This document shows, in pieces, positions 6,375-13,480 of a DNA stretch of 18,899 nt (position 1 is the first letter of the stretch; each line of letters begins with the position of its first letter). This DNA comes from Palsa-948 sp964481195 (GTDB lineage Bacteria > Bacteroidota > Bacteroidia > Palsa-948): the NCBI GenBank assembly GCA_964481195.1, contig CAYZTB010000057.1, forward strand, positions 1-18,899. Reading direction: 5' to 3'. The translations under genes were made by a program, and so were the position numbers. Below the pieces are notes generated by a model. The model worked only from the letters and a program-made list of their open reading frames with translations, was not told where the DNA came from and ran no database searches.

Positions 6375-9164
6375 CTACTTGAGTTTATCAGCTTGTTCTT
6401 GAGCAGTTTTCATGATGCCGTCTGCTTTTTGATTGCCCTCGTTTTCTATTTTTTTAGCCTTGTCATCAGATTCGCCCTTTAATTTATCAGCCGCTTTTTT
6501 GGCTGCAATTTTTGCAATTGGATTTTTTGCTTCTTTCATTAAGTTATCTGCTTGTTCGTAGCCATTTTTTTTAGTCTCAGCAGCTAAGTTTTTAGATTCA
6601 GCACGAACTTTATCAGCCTGTGCTTGTGCATCGGCAAGAATTTTTTGCTTTTGAGCTTCAATCTTTTTACTCACATCTTCTTTTACTTGTTCCACTTTTT
6701 GTGTTACAACTTCTTTCACTTGTTCTTTCACTGCTTCTTTTACATTGCCTGCCATGTCGCGCATGCTTGTTTTAACAGTGGGCTTCATTGTTGTACCGCC
6801 AAACAGCGCATCAATCTTAACTTTTTCAGGAAGTTTAAGATTGGTGCCTAATTTATTTACAGCCGAAAGTTGTTTGCTTACAAATGCTTTTGCTCCTGCA
6901 GGCATATCAGCAGTAGGAATTTCCATTTTCATGGTGTAGTCAATGGATTGGTCTAACGAGGTAGATCCAAAAATATTACCTAGCACACTTCCGCTCTTAA
7001 AGGGAAATTCATCCGTAGATACTTTGCCATCTTTAATATGGTAAGAAAGATCTATGTTGGAGAACTCAGTTTTTTTAAACTTATCCATTCCTCCTAAGGC
7101 ATCGGCAAGTTTGTTTAAAGGTTCAAATCCTGCAATTACAACTCCATTCGTTTGAAGTTTGCCATCTCCATTCATGGTTTTCATATCTGGCATCATGGTT
7201 GCATCTAGGTTGGAAACATATTTTAACTGTGTAGAAAACTTTCCAGTTGCGTATTTAGCAATAGGAGCTAAGTTTTGAACGGTATTAAAGTATTTGAAAG
7301 TGCTAGGAATATCAAAATCAGAAATGTTCATATCAAAATCTACAACAGGAACTTTTGGGTTTTGTGTGCTGTATGCTCCGTTTATTAGCATGCTGCCGCC
7401 CATTAATTTCATATTCACATTGTTCATCATTATTTTGCTATCTCTAATGATTACGCTTCCTGCCATGTCTTTAATTTCTATATCGTCATAAATTAATTTA
7501 GAAATAGTAGATTTTAGAATGAAGTCAATATTTCTTGGAACTTCTATTATGCTAAGCGGAGCAGTATCGGCTGCAGCAGTAGCCGCATCTGCATCATCCG
7601 ACATAAATTCATTTAAATCCATTACAGATGACCTCATGGAGAATGTTCCTTGTAGCAAAGAATCTTTAAATACATATTGCATGATGTTTTCTATCATACC
7701 ATTTGCTTGAATGTCACTTCTTCCAATTTTACTATCGAATGCTTTAAGCTCTACAAATTGAGGAGAGAAATTTAAATTCATATTTTTAATAGTCATGCCC
7801 TGAGGAAGGTCTGCGCTTTTATAATTCATGTCCATAATACTGAATTGACCTGAAAGATCAAACTCGTCATACTTTTCTTTTTCAATGCTTGACATGCGTC
7901 CTTTCATTTTTATGTCGGCAGCAATATTTCCATTGAGGTCTGTGCCGTCCATTGGAACAATGTCCTTTATGCTGGCTAAATTTAATTTTCCGCTGATAGT
8001 TCCTGCAATGTTAGGATCGCTTACAGGAGTTTCGATGTGCATTGCAACATCCACAGGGTTGCCGGCCATTTCAATATGAAACTTCTTGATGTCGGTAATG
8101 GTATGATCGGGTTCTCCATCCGCATTTTTTACGCTGATATCTATCGCGATATTATCTACAGATTTTGGCAATGAAGGATATTGGAACATAGCATTATCTA
8201 CTTTAATGTTTGCGCCAAACGCTGGCATTTTCTTTTCATTATAAATTCCTTTTACAAAAGCATCTAATGAAAATTTACCCGCAGTTTTTACAGAGGCAAA
8301 ATCAGCGGTGTAAACAGCAGGGACTAGCGAAAGAATATTTTTAAACTCTGTTTGATTTGCCTTGAACTGCATATCCATATCCATGTCATCACCCGGCATG
8401 GCAAAAGTTCCGTTTATTCCCAGCGATAACTCATTCATGGAGACTACATTTTCCTTAAACGTAAATTTGAAGTTTGGCATATCTGCATCTATGGCAGCTT
8501 TTGCAGTAGTTTTTACTTTATTTAAATATGCAATGCCTTCGTATTTCACGGTGAGTGCCTCAATGCTAATGTCGTTTTCCATTTCAAAATTATCTTGAGT
8601 AAAATCACCACTCATAATATAGTTGAAATTTTCTAGCCTAGAATACACATTTAATGTAGCATCGTTATACACGATGAAAGCATTGATGATCTCTAATTTT
8701 TTTAAGCTCATCTTAAACTTTGTAGCTTCCGAAGATTCCTCGGGAGTTGCAGAAGAATCTGGCTTTGTTATATCCCAATTAGCTTTTCCATTTACTAATA
8801 CTTCAGCATGAATGCGTGGATGATCCAGCGTAACGCTTCTAATTTTGTATTGTTCACCTTTAATAACACTCATCAAATCGACTGTAGTAGATAAATTTTT
8901 AGCAGAAAATAAAGTATCGCCCTCAAATTCTCCGATGTTTGCAATGCTCACATTATCTATACTAAAAGAGAAATTTGGGAAGCTGCTTATCAGTGTAAGA
9001 CTAAAATCTCCAAAATCTACTTTTGCATTAAGTTGCTTGTTGGTCTCTTCTTTAACCATTGCAATGATTTTGTCTTTAAAGAGGAATGGAGCTGCAATAA
9101 TGAATACAAGTAGTAGCGCAACAATGATTCCGATCCATTTAAGAGATTTTTTAAGTGCTTTCAT
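6375..9164 (-). CDS. AsmA-like protein with C-terminal coiled-coil tail
   Basis: A 929-aa protein with an N-terminal membrane anchor (about residues 11-31, IGIIVALLLVFIIAAPFLF), then the AsmA-type start of the exported domain (VDFGDFSLTLISSFPNFSFS). A long repetitive beta-rich body of the AsmA/DUF748 kind follows. Family members are periplasmic bridge-like proteins linked to lipid transport and outer-membrane homeostasis. The last about 120 residues are unlike the body: charged, Lys/Glu/Ala/Gln-rich helix (VKEDVSKKIEAQKQKILADA and on to AQEQADKLK) predicted to be a coiled coil. It is the first gene of the minus-strand cluster, 43 bp before the PorE-like ATG. The ATG at 9164 gives a normal inside-positive anchor. 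The exact lipid or partner is not deducible. Confidence 0.85.
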   Translation of the reverse strand: MKALKKSLKWIGIIVALLLVFIIAAPFLFKDKIIAMVKEETNKQLNAKVDFGDFSLTLISSFPNFSFSIDNVSIANIGEFEGDTLFSAKNLSTTVDLMSVIKGEQYKIRSVTLDHPRIHAEVLVNGKANWDITKPDSSATPEESSEATKFKMSLKKLEIINAFIVYNDATLNVYSRLENFNYIMSGDFTQDNFEMENDISIEALTVKYEGIAYLNKVKTTAKAAIDADMPNFKFTFKENVVSMNELSLGINGTFAMPGDDMDMDMQFKANQTEFKNILSLVPAVYTADFASVKTAGKFSLDAFVKGIYNEKKMPAFGANIKVDNAMFQYPSLPKSVDNIAIDISVKNADGEPDHTITDIKKFHIEMAGNPVDVAMHIETPVSDPNIAGTISGKLNLASIKDIVPMDGTDLNGNIAADIKMKGRMSSIEKEKYDEFDLSGQFSIMDMNYKSADLPQGMTIKNMNLNFSPQFVELKAFDSKIGRSDIQANGMIENIMQYVFKDSLLQGTFSMRSSVMDLNEFMSDDADAATAAADTAPLSIIEVPRNIDFILKSTISKLIYDDIEIKDMAGSVIIRDSKIMMNNVNMKLMGGSMLINGAYSTQNPKVPVVDFDMNISDFDIPSTFKYFNTVQNLAPIAKYATGKFSTQLKYVSNLDATMMPDMKTMNGDGKLQTNGVVIAGFEPLNKLADALGGMDKFKKTEFSNIDLSYHIKDGKVSTDEFPFKSGSVLGNIFGSTSLDQSIDYTMKMEIPTADMPAGAKAFVSKQLSAVNKLGTNLKLPEKVKIDALFGGTTMKPTVKTSMRDMAGNVKEAVKEQVKEVVTQKVEQVKEDVSKKIEAQKQKILADAQAQADKVRAESKNLAAETKKNGYEQADNLMKEAKNPIAKIAAKKAADKLKGESDDKAKKIENEGNQKADGIMKTAQEQADKLK

Positions 9165-9232
9165 GAGGATTTAGATTGATATATTTTTGTTAAGATTAAT
9201 GATTTATTAGATGATGCAGTGTTAAGATATTA

Positions 9233-9255
9233 TTCATAAATATATTTTTTATGAA
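9233..9255. promoter_or_regulatory. 8-bp dyad in the divergent AsmA/thyA spacer
   Basis: TTCATAAA and TTTATGAA pair perfectly around 7 nt, midway in the 138-bp spacer between two divergent genes. A minus-strand TAAATTTG (9268-9275) matches the -7 box of Bacteroidota promoters, but no good -33 element is placed with it. An operator role is only a guess. Confidence 0.3.
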
Positions 9256-9288
9256 TTTCAATCCACGCAAATTTATCTAATTTTACCT

Positions 9289-9294
9289 AAGGAG
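9289..9294 (+). promoter_or_regulatory. Shine-Dalgarno AAGGAG of thyA
   Basis: AAGGAG lies 8 nt before the thyA ATG at 9303. A canonical site like this is uncommon in this window, where most starts have only A/T-rich leaders; it also fixes the start. Confidence 0.7.
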
Positions 9295-9302
9295 AATTAG
9301 CA

Positions 9303-10097
9303 ATGAAACAATATCACGATTTATTAAGAGAAGTGCTTGCAAAAGGAACTTCAAAGTCTGACCGAACGGGTACTGGTACAATCAGCATTTTTGGGCATCA
9401 AATGCGTTTCGACTTGTCTGAAGGATTTCCGCTACTTACCACAAAAAAGGTTCATACAAAGTCAATTATTCATGAATTACTTTGGTTTTTAAAGGGTGAA
9501 ACCAACATTAAATATTTAAAAGACAATGGAGTAGGCATTTGGGACGAATGGGCAGATAAAGAAGGGAACTTAGGCCCTGTTTACGGCTCTCAATGGAGAA
9601 GTTGGCATACGCTAGACGGCAGAACAATAGATCAGATTTCTAATGTTATTGATCAGATAAAAAAGAATCCAGATTCTCGTAGACTAATTGTTAGTGCTTG
9701 GAACGTGGCTGATATCGATAAAATGAAATTGCCTCCCTGTCATGCTTTTTTTCAGTTTTATGTTTTGGAAGGTAAATTATCTTGCCAGCTTTATCAACGC
9801 AGTGCCGATATCTTTTTAGGCGTACCCTTTAATATTGCTTCCTATGCATTGCTCACCATGATGGTTGCGCAAGTATGTGATTTGAAATTGGGAGAGTTCA
9901 TTCATACTTTTGGCGATGCTCATATTTATTCAAATCACATGGAGCAAGTAAATTTGCAATTGTCAAGAGATTTTCGACAATTACCTCAAATGAAAATAAA
10001 TCCAGCAGTAAAAGATATTTTCGGATTTAAGTACGAAGATTTTACAATTGAAAATTACGATCCTCATCCGCATATCAAGGGTGCAGTCGCTGTTTAA
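9303..10097 (+). CDS. thyA: Thymidylate synthase
   Basis: Methylates dUMP to dTMP using methylene-tetrahydrofolate, releasing dihydrofolate. At 264 aa it has the same length as the E. coli enzyme. Visible motifs: the dUMP phosphate Arg in SDRTGTGT (Arg21), the GPVYGSQWR block (91-99), RR at 126-127, the catalytic Cys146 in LPPCHAFFQFYV, the YQRSADIFLGVPFNIASYALL dUMP/folate segment (written here as a 21-residue region starting at about 164), and the C-terminal HPHIKGAVAV that closes over the active site. The start is supported by the AAGGAG site. It is the usual partner of folA, which lies 2.35 kb downstream on the same strand with two other genes in between. Confidence 0.98.
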   Translation: MKQYHDLLREVLAKGTSKSDRTGTGTISIFGHQMRFDLSEGFPLLTTKKVHTKSIIHELLWFLKGETNIKYLKDNGVGIWDEWADKEGNLGPVYGSQWRSWHTLDGRTIDQISNVIDQIKKNPDSRRLIVSAWNVADIDKMKLPPCHAFFQFYVLEGKLSCQLYQRSADIFLGVPFNIASYALLTMMVAQVCDLKLGEFIHTFGDAHIYSNHMEQVNLQLSRDFRQLPQMKINPAVKDIFGFKYEDFTIENYDPHPHIKGAVAV

Positions 10098-10110
10098 ATA
10101 ACTATTTCAT

Positions 10111-10213
10111 CGAAGCACGAATAATACAGCTTACGAACTTACGAAGCACGAAGATTTACTTTAAAATAAGTGCTGTTTGTAGCTCGTATGTTCGTTTTTT
10201 TTTTCGTACTTCG
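10111..10213. repeat. Empty copy of the CGAAG(C/T)ACGAA hairpin repeat
   Basis: CGAAGCACGAA (10111-10121) is the near-perfect inverse of TTCGTACTTCG (10203-10213). Inside, TTACGAACTTACGAAGC (10131 on) is matched by the inverse of GCTCGTATGTTCG (10182-10194). The two arms leave an AT-rich centre with no ORF. The same arm sequences flank the GxxExxY gene at 11852-12439. A T10 run in the right arm might help transcription termination after thyA. Confidence 0.7.
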
Positions 10214-10249
10214 CTGTAATAAAAAGTAACATCGCCCAAAATAATTCCA

Positions 10250-11848
10250 ATGAAAATTTTCTATAGATTAAGCACAATTCTCTTATTAATAATCGCAGCA
10301 TTAATTTATAAATGGCCTTCTTTTTTATGGTCATTAGTATTAATTATTCCTATTTTATTAGTTGGATTGCTGGATATTGCTCAGCCCAAGCAAACCATTC
10401 GAAGAAACTTCCCTGTTATAGGAAGAATGCGCTATTGGGCAGAGTGGATGCGCCCTAAAGTGTATCAGTATTTCATTGAATCGGACACCGATGGAACTCC
10501 TTTTAACAGAATGAATAGAAATGTTATTTATCAGCGTGCAAAAAAAGTAATTGATACTACTCCATTTGGCACTCAACTAAATGTATATGAACTAGGTTAT
10601 GAATGGTTAAATCACAGCATTGCTCCTTTGGATGGACATAAAGTTGAGCAAAGTCCTCGTTGTTTAGTTGGAGGTCCGGATTGTAAACAACCTTATTCGG
10701 CCAGTATTTTAAATATTTCTGCAATGAGTTTTGGCTCTCTCAGTAAAAATGCAATCCTTGCATTAAACGGAGGTGCAAAACTTGGAGGGTTTGCACACAA
10801 TACCGGTGAGGGTGGTTTGAGTCCATATCATTTAGAGCCGGGAGGAGATTTAATTTGGCAAATTGGTACCGGCTATTTTGGATGCAGAAACGCAGATGGA
10901 ACTTTTAATTACGATGCTTTTGCAGAGCGTGCTGTAACACCTCAGGTAAAAATGATTGAGATAAAATTATCTCAAGGTGCAAAGCCAGGGCATGGTGGAA
11001 TTTTACCAGCCGCAAAAGTTACCGAAGAGATTTCGAAAATTAGATTGGTGGAAATGGGTAAAGATGTAAACTCTCCACCTTTTCACTCAGCGTTTGGGAC
11101 TCCTCTTGAGTTAGTTCAGTTTGTGGCCAAGCTTAGAGAATTGTCTGGAGGTAAACCAATTGGATTTAAACTTTGTGTTGGACGTAAATCTCAGTTCTTA
11201 GCAATTTGTAAAGCAATGGTAAAAACTGGCATCATGCCCGATTTCATTACTGTTGATGGAGGAGAGGGTGGAACAGGAGCAGCGCCTCTTGAATTTTCTA
11301 ATCATGTAGGAATGCCCTTGCGTGATGCGGTAGCTTTTGTGCATGATGCATTAAATGGCTTTTCGCTTAGAAGGCATATAAAAATAATTGCATCCGGAAA
11401 AGTAACCACTGGATTTGAAATTGTAAAAAATATTTCTCTTGGTGCAGATATGTGTAACACTGCTAGAGCAATGATGTTGGCTTTAGGTTGCATTCAAGCG
11501 TTGGAATGTAATACCAATAAATGTCCTACTGGTGTTGCCACGCAAGATAAAAACCTGATGAAAGGACTAGCTGTGTCAGATAAAAAAATTCGTGTTAAAA
11601 ATTATCATAGCGAAACTGTTAAAAGTGCTGCAGAACTTATGGCAGCGGCAGGAATTGATGACCCTAAAAAATTACATCGTTCATTTATTTATCGCAGAGT
11701 GAGTAATAGTCAAATACAAACGTATGCTGAAATGTATCCTAATGTCCTTCGTGGGTCTTTATTAGAAGCTCCATATCCGGGTGGATGGGAATTGGATATG
11801 ATGGGAGGTTCTGAAAATACTTTTGAGCCAAGCATTGTATACGCATAA
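10250..11848 (+). CDS. Membrane-anchored FMN-binding glutamate synthase-family protein
   Basis: A 532-aa protein related to the FMN/3Fe-4S synthase domain of glutamate synthase (GltB), without the glutaminase domain. Two N-terminal hydrophobic helices (about 6-22 and 25-42) precede the soluble part. Family motifs include SAMSFGSLSKNAILALNGGA, the GEGGLSPYH loop, KPGHGGILP, DGGEGGTGAAP, and the cluster ligands Cys414, Cys420 and Cys425 spaced C-x5-C-x4-C as in GltB. The flavin and Fe-S sites therefore look functional. The glutamine-hydrolysing half is absent, and ammonia or another amide donor, or a different substrate altogether, must be considered; the actual reaction is unknown. It lies between thyA and folA, bordered on both sides by copies of the hairpin repeat. 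Confidence 0.9.
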   Translation: MKIFYRLSTILLLIIAALIYKWPSFLWSLVLIIPILLVGLLDIAQPKQTIRRNFPVIGRMRYWAEWMRPKVYQYFIESDTDGTPFNRMNRNVIYQRAKKVIDTTPFGTQLNVYELGYEWLNHSIAPLDGHKVEQSPRCLVGGPDCKQPYSASILNISAMSFGSLSKNAILALNGGAKLGGFAHNTGEGGLSPYHLEPGGDLIWQIGTGYFGCRNADGTFNYDAFAERAVTPQVKMIEIKLSQGAKPGHGGILPAAKVTEEISKIRLVEMGKDVNSPPFHSAFGTPLELVQFVAKLRELSGGKPIGFKLCVGRKSQFLAICKAMVKTGIMPDFITVDGGEGGTGAAPLEFSNHVGMPLRDAVAFVHDALNGFSLRRHIKIIASGKVTTGFEIVKNISLGADMCNTARAMMLALGCIQALECNTNKCPTGVATQDKNLMKGLAVSDKKIRVKNYHSETVKSAAELMAAAGIDDPKKLHRSFIYRRVSNSQIQTYAEMYPNVLRGSLLEAPYPGGWELDMMGGSENTFEPSIVYA

Positions 11849-11851
11849 GTA

Positions 11852-11930
11852 ATCGAAGTACGAATCTAATACGAACATACGCACAACGACTAATAGCATC
11901 GAAGCACGAATTTTATACGAATGAACGAAG
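11852..11930 (+). repeat. Left arm of the cassette (two repeat units)
   Basis: Contains ATCGAAGTACGAA, then ATACGAACATACG, then a second unit ATCGAAGCACGAA (11898-11910) followed by ATACGAATGAACGAAG (11915-11930). The ATG of the GxxExxY gene (11921) lies inside the last unit. Confidence 0.65.
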
Positions 11931-12370
11931 ACGCGAACAAAAGCCAAACCGCACCAAGAAGCAGGAAGCCAGCGCTAAGGAGGGATGATATTGTTTATCC
12001 TGAATTAAGTTATGAAATAATTGGTTGTGCATTTGAAGTGTTTGATACCCTTGGCCCTGGGCATTCAGAGAAAATATATCAAAAAGCTATGGCTGTTGCT
12101 TTCCGAAAAAGGAATATTCTATTTAAAGAGCAGCTTTATTATGCCTTGAGATTTATGGATGAAATTGTCGGAAAGGGTTTTCTTGATTTTGAAATTGATT
12201 CCAAAATTGTCGTTGAATTAAAGAAAGGCGGGTATTTTTCAAAGACGAATTTAGAGCAGGTTCTTGATTATTTGAAAAAATCAAAATTAAAACTTGGCAT
12301 TCTTATTAATTTTTCACAGGAAGGAGTAAAATATAAGAGAATCCTAAACATTAATCAGTCGCCTTCGTGA
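11921..12370 (+). CDS. GxxExxY protein (PD-(D/E)XK-like small protein)
   Basis: A 149-aa member of the GxxExxY family, named from the motif seen here as GHSEKIY (Gly47, Glu50, Tyr53). Downstream FEIDSKIVVELKK has the D-x(n)-ExK pattern of PD-(D/E)XK nuclease folds (Glu99, Lys101), with LEQVLDYL (Gln113, Tyr117) after it. Cellular function of the family is not established; nuclease-like activity is inference. The first about 20 residues (MNEDANKSQTAPRSRKPALR) are basic, low-complexity and partly encoded by the flanking repeat. The conserved part starts near YPELSYEIIG. No alternative ATG exists between. The gene lies alone between the repeat arms, between two housekeeping genes, and looks like a newcomer. 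Confidence 0.85.
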   Translation: MNEDANKSQTAPRSRKPALRRDDIVYPELSYEIIGCAFEVFDTLGPGHSEKIYQKAMAVAFRKRNILFKEQLYYALRFMDEIVGKGFLDFEIDSKIVVELKKGGYFSKTNLEQVLDYLKKSKLKLGILINFSQEGVKYKRILNINQSPS

Positions 12371-12394
12371 TTAAGATAAATTGCTCGGCTGTAG

Positions 12395-12439
12395 TTCGTG
12401 TGTTCGTGTGTTCGTATGGTTTTTTGTTCGTACTTCGAT
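12395..12439 (-). repeat. Right arm of the cassette (tandem ACACGAAC octamers)
   Basis: Read on the minus strand it is ATCGAAGTACGAA, a short A-rich spacer, then ATACGAAC, ACACGAAC, ACACGAAC in tandem. The same two blocks occur in the left arm and in the repeat at 10111-10213. On the plus strand the T6 run before GTTCGTACTTCG may serve in termination. Confidence 0.65.
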
Positions 12440-12450
12440 AGAATTATTAT

Positions 12451-12966
12451 ATGATTATCTCTTTAATAGCCGCAGTTTCAGAAAATAATGTGATTGGCAA
12501 AAACAATGATTTGCCTTGGCATTTACCTAAGGATATAAAGTATTTCCGCGATACAACACTAGGGCATTGTGTAGTAATGGGCAGAAAAAATTATGACTCT
12601 ATTCCTTTTAAATACCGCCCTTTAGATGGAAGGATTAATATCGTTGTAACGCGGCAAAAAGGATTTATAGCTGAGGGTTGTATTGTTGTGAATTCTGTTG
12701 AAGAGGCGTTGAAAGTGGCAGAAGCCCACCCCAACCCTCCCAAAGGGGGGGGCGAAGTTTTTATCATCGGAGGAGCAGATATTTACAAACAAACAATAGA
12801 TATTGCTGATAAAGTTTACTACACAAAAATCCATCAATCGTTTGAAGGCGATGCGTTCTTCCCTGTTATAGATGAAAATAAATGGAAGCTAGATAGCAAG
12901 ATTGATGTGGAAGCAGATGAAAAAAATAAACTCCCTTTTTCCTTTTGCGTTTATTCCAAAAAGTAG
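12451..12966 (+). CDS. folA: Dihydrofolate reductase with in-frame repeat insertion
   Basis: Reduces dihydrofolate (made by ThyA) to tetrahydrofolate with NADPH. At 171 aa it is slightly longer than the usual 160-165. Motifs in order: IAAVSENNVIGKNNDLPWHLP (the Met20-loop region, about 6-26), catalytic Asp28 in LPKDIKYF, VMGRKNYDSIP (42-52), INIVVTRQ (62-69), VFIIGGADIYKQ (103-114) and DAFFP. Residues 93-101 (HPNPPKGGG) are a Pro/Gly block between the EEALKVAEA helix and VFIIGG, where homologues have a short turn. It is encoded by a C-rich/G-rich palindrome with a run of eight Gs. This is a surface loop, so activity may survive. The ATG follows the repeat cassette by 11 bp. Confidence 0.95.
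   Translation: MIISLIAAVSENNVIGKNNDLPWHLPKDIKYFRDTTLGHCVVMGRKNYDSIPFKYRPLDGRINIVVTRQKGFIAEGCIVVNSVEEALKVAEAHPNPPKGGGEVFIIGGADIYKQTIDIADKVYYTKIHQSFEGDAFFPVIDENKWKLDSKIDVEADEKNKLPFSFCVYSKK
12727..12753. repeat. In-frame palindromic insertion in folA (CCCTCCC AAA GGGGGGGG)
   Basis: CCCTCCC (12735-12741) and the G8 run (12745-12752) form a hairpin around AAA. The segment encodes HPNPPKGGG inside DHFR. Similar CCTCCC-AAA-GGGAGG palindromes are known as dispersed repeats in Bacteroidota genomes (recalled, not searched). Confidence 0.65.
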
Positions 12967-12969
12967 GAT

Positions 12970-13350
12970 TTACAGTTTAAGCTCTTTTGCTGGATCCCAA
13001 AACAGCTTTTCAAAATTTATAATCTTATCGTTTTTTACTTTAATACCTTCTTTTTTTAATAGTTGTTGCATTAGATTGGGATGTCCAAAATGATGTTTGC
13101 CTGTTAATTCTCCGTTTCTATTAACCACTCGATGTGCTGGTACAGGCTTTGGCCCTCTCCCCTTTGGACAACCGGAGGTTGCGAGCGTAGCTCGCGGGGA
13201 GCGGGGTGCTCCATTCATTGCCCAACCAACCATCCTTGCCGAGCGTGCAGAGCCTAAGTACTTTCCAATTGCTCCATAAGATGTAACCCTGCCTTTAGGT
13301 ACCATTCTGGCAATTTCATACACTAATTCGAAGAAATCCTTGGTTATCAT
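12970..13350 (-). CDS. Alkyltransferase-like protein (MGMT family, Cys replaced by Ala) with repeat insertion
   Basis: A 126-aa DNA-binding protein of the O6-alkylguanine methyltransferase superfamily. It has the winged-helix part (FFELVYEIARMVPKGRVTSY, 6-25), YGAIGKYLGSARSARMVGWAM, and the active-site segment VPAHRVVNRNGELTGKHHF. The reactive Cys of the normal PCHR motif is Ala72, as in alkyltransferase-like (ATL) proteins. These bind alkylated bases and hand them to nucleotide excision repair rather than reverse the damage. Residues about 48-69 (APRSPRATLATSGCPKGRGP and on) are an extra block between WAMNG and VPAHR, where homologues have only a few residues; it lies close to the lesion-binding pocket. 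It is convergent with folA, with 3 bp between stop codons. Start ATG at 13350. Confidence 0.85.
   Translation of the reverse strand: MITKDFFELVYEIARMVPKGRVTSYGAIGKYLGSARSARMVGWAMNGAPRSPRATLATSGCPKGRGPKPVPAHRVVNRNGELTGKHHFGHPNLMQQLLKKEGIKVKNDKIINFEKLFWDPAKELKL
13144..13209. repeat. In-frame multi-hairpin insertion in the ATL gene
   Basis: The stretch is GC-rich unlike its surroundings and holds nested inverted repeats: GCGAGC-GTA-GCTCGC, AACC-GGA-GGTT, and CTCCCC with GGGGAG further out. It adds about 20 codons without disturbing the frame, in a conserved region of the ATL protein. Confidence 0.65.
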
Positions 13351-13389
13351 AAAGGACTAAAATAGTTATTTTTTACTCTTTAATGCTTA

Positions 13390-13418
13390 TTGTTCATTCA
13401 AAACAAATATTATCTTTG
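13390..13418 (+). promoter_or_regulatory. Bacteroidota-type promoter of rpsO
   Basis: TTG at 13390-13392, an 18-nt spacer, then TATCTTTG at 13411-13418, a full match to the TAnnTTTG -7 box. Transcription would begin near 13425, giving a 5' leader of about 55 nt before the rpsO ATG. Confidence 0.65.
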
Positions 13419-13480
13419 CCACCCTTAAATAAATAAAAAACAATACTGAAGAAATGGTCTTCAGAAAAACACACAAAATA

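Larger units (their letters stand above)
11852..12439 (+). mobile_element. Inverted-repeat cassette carrying a GxxExxY gene
   Basis: ATCGAAGTACGAA at 11852-11864 is the perfect inverse of TTCGTACTTCGAT at 12427-12439. Further in, ATACGAACATACG (11869-11881) is matched by the inverse of 12405-12417 with one difference. The single gene inside (11921-12370) is of the GxxExxY family. A gene-less hairpin of the same sequence family is at 10111-10213. No target duplication or transposase is seen, so 'cassette' is an inference from the architecture. Confidence 0.55.

Noticed and set aside
6600..9174. Several plus-strand ORFs of 60-110 codons opposite the AsmA-like gene.
   Set aside because: They have no family-like features and mirror the coding strand of a clear long gene.
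10111..12439. The two hairpin repeats and the gene between them as a composite transposon.
   Set aside because: No transposase, no target duplication and no sign that the outer ends act together; each repeat is complete by itself.
13454..13480. Upstream ATG for rpsO.
   Set aside because: It would add nine residues not found in S15; MYLTSE is the family start.
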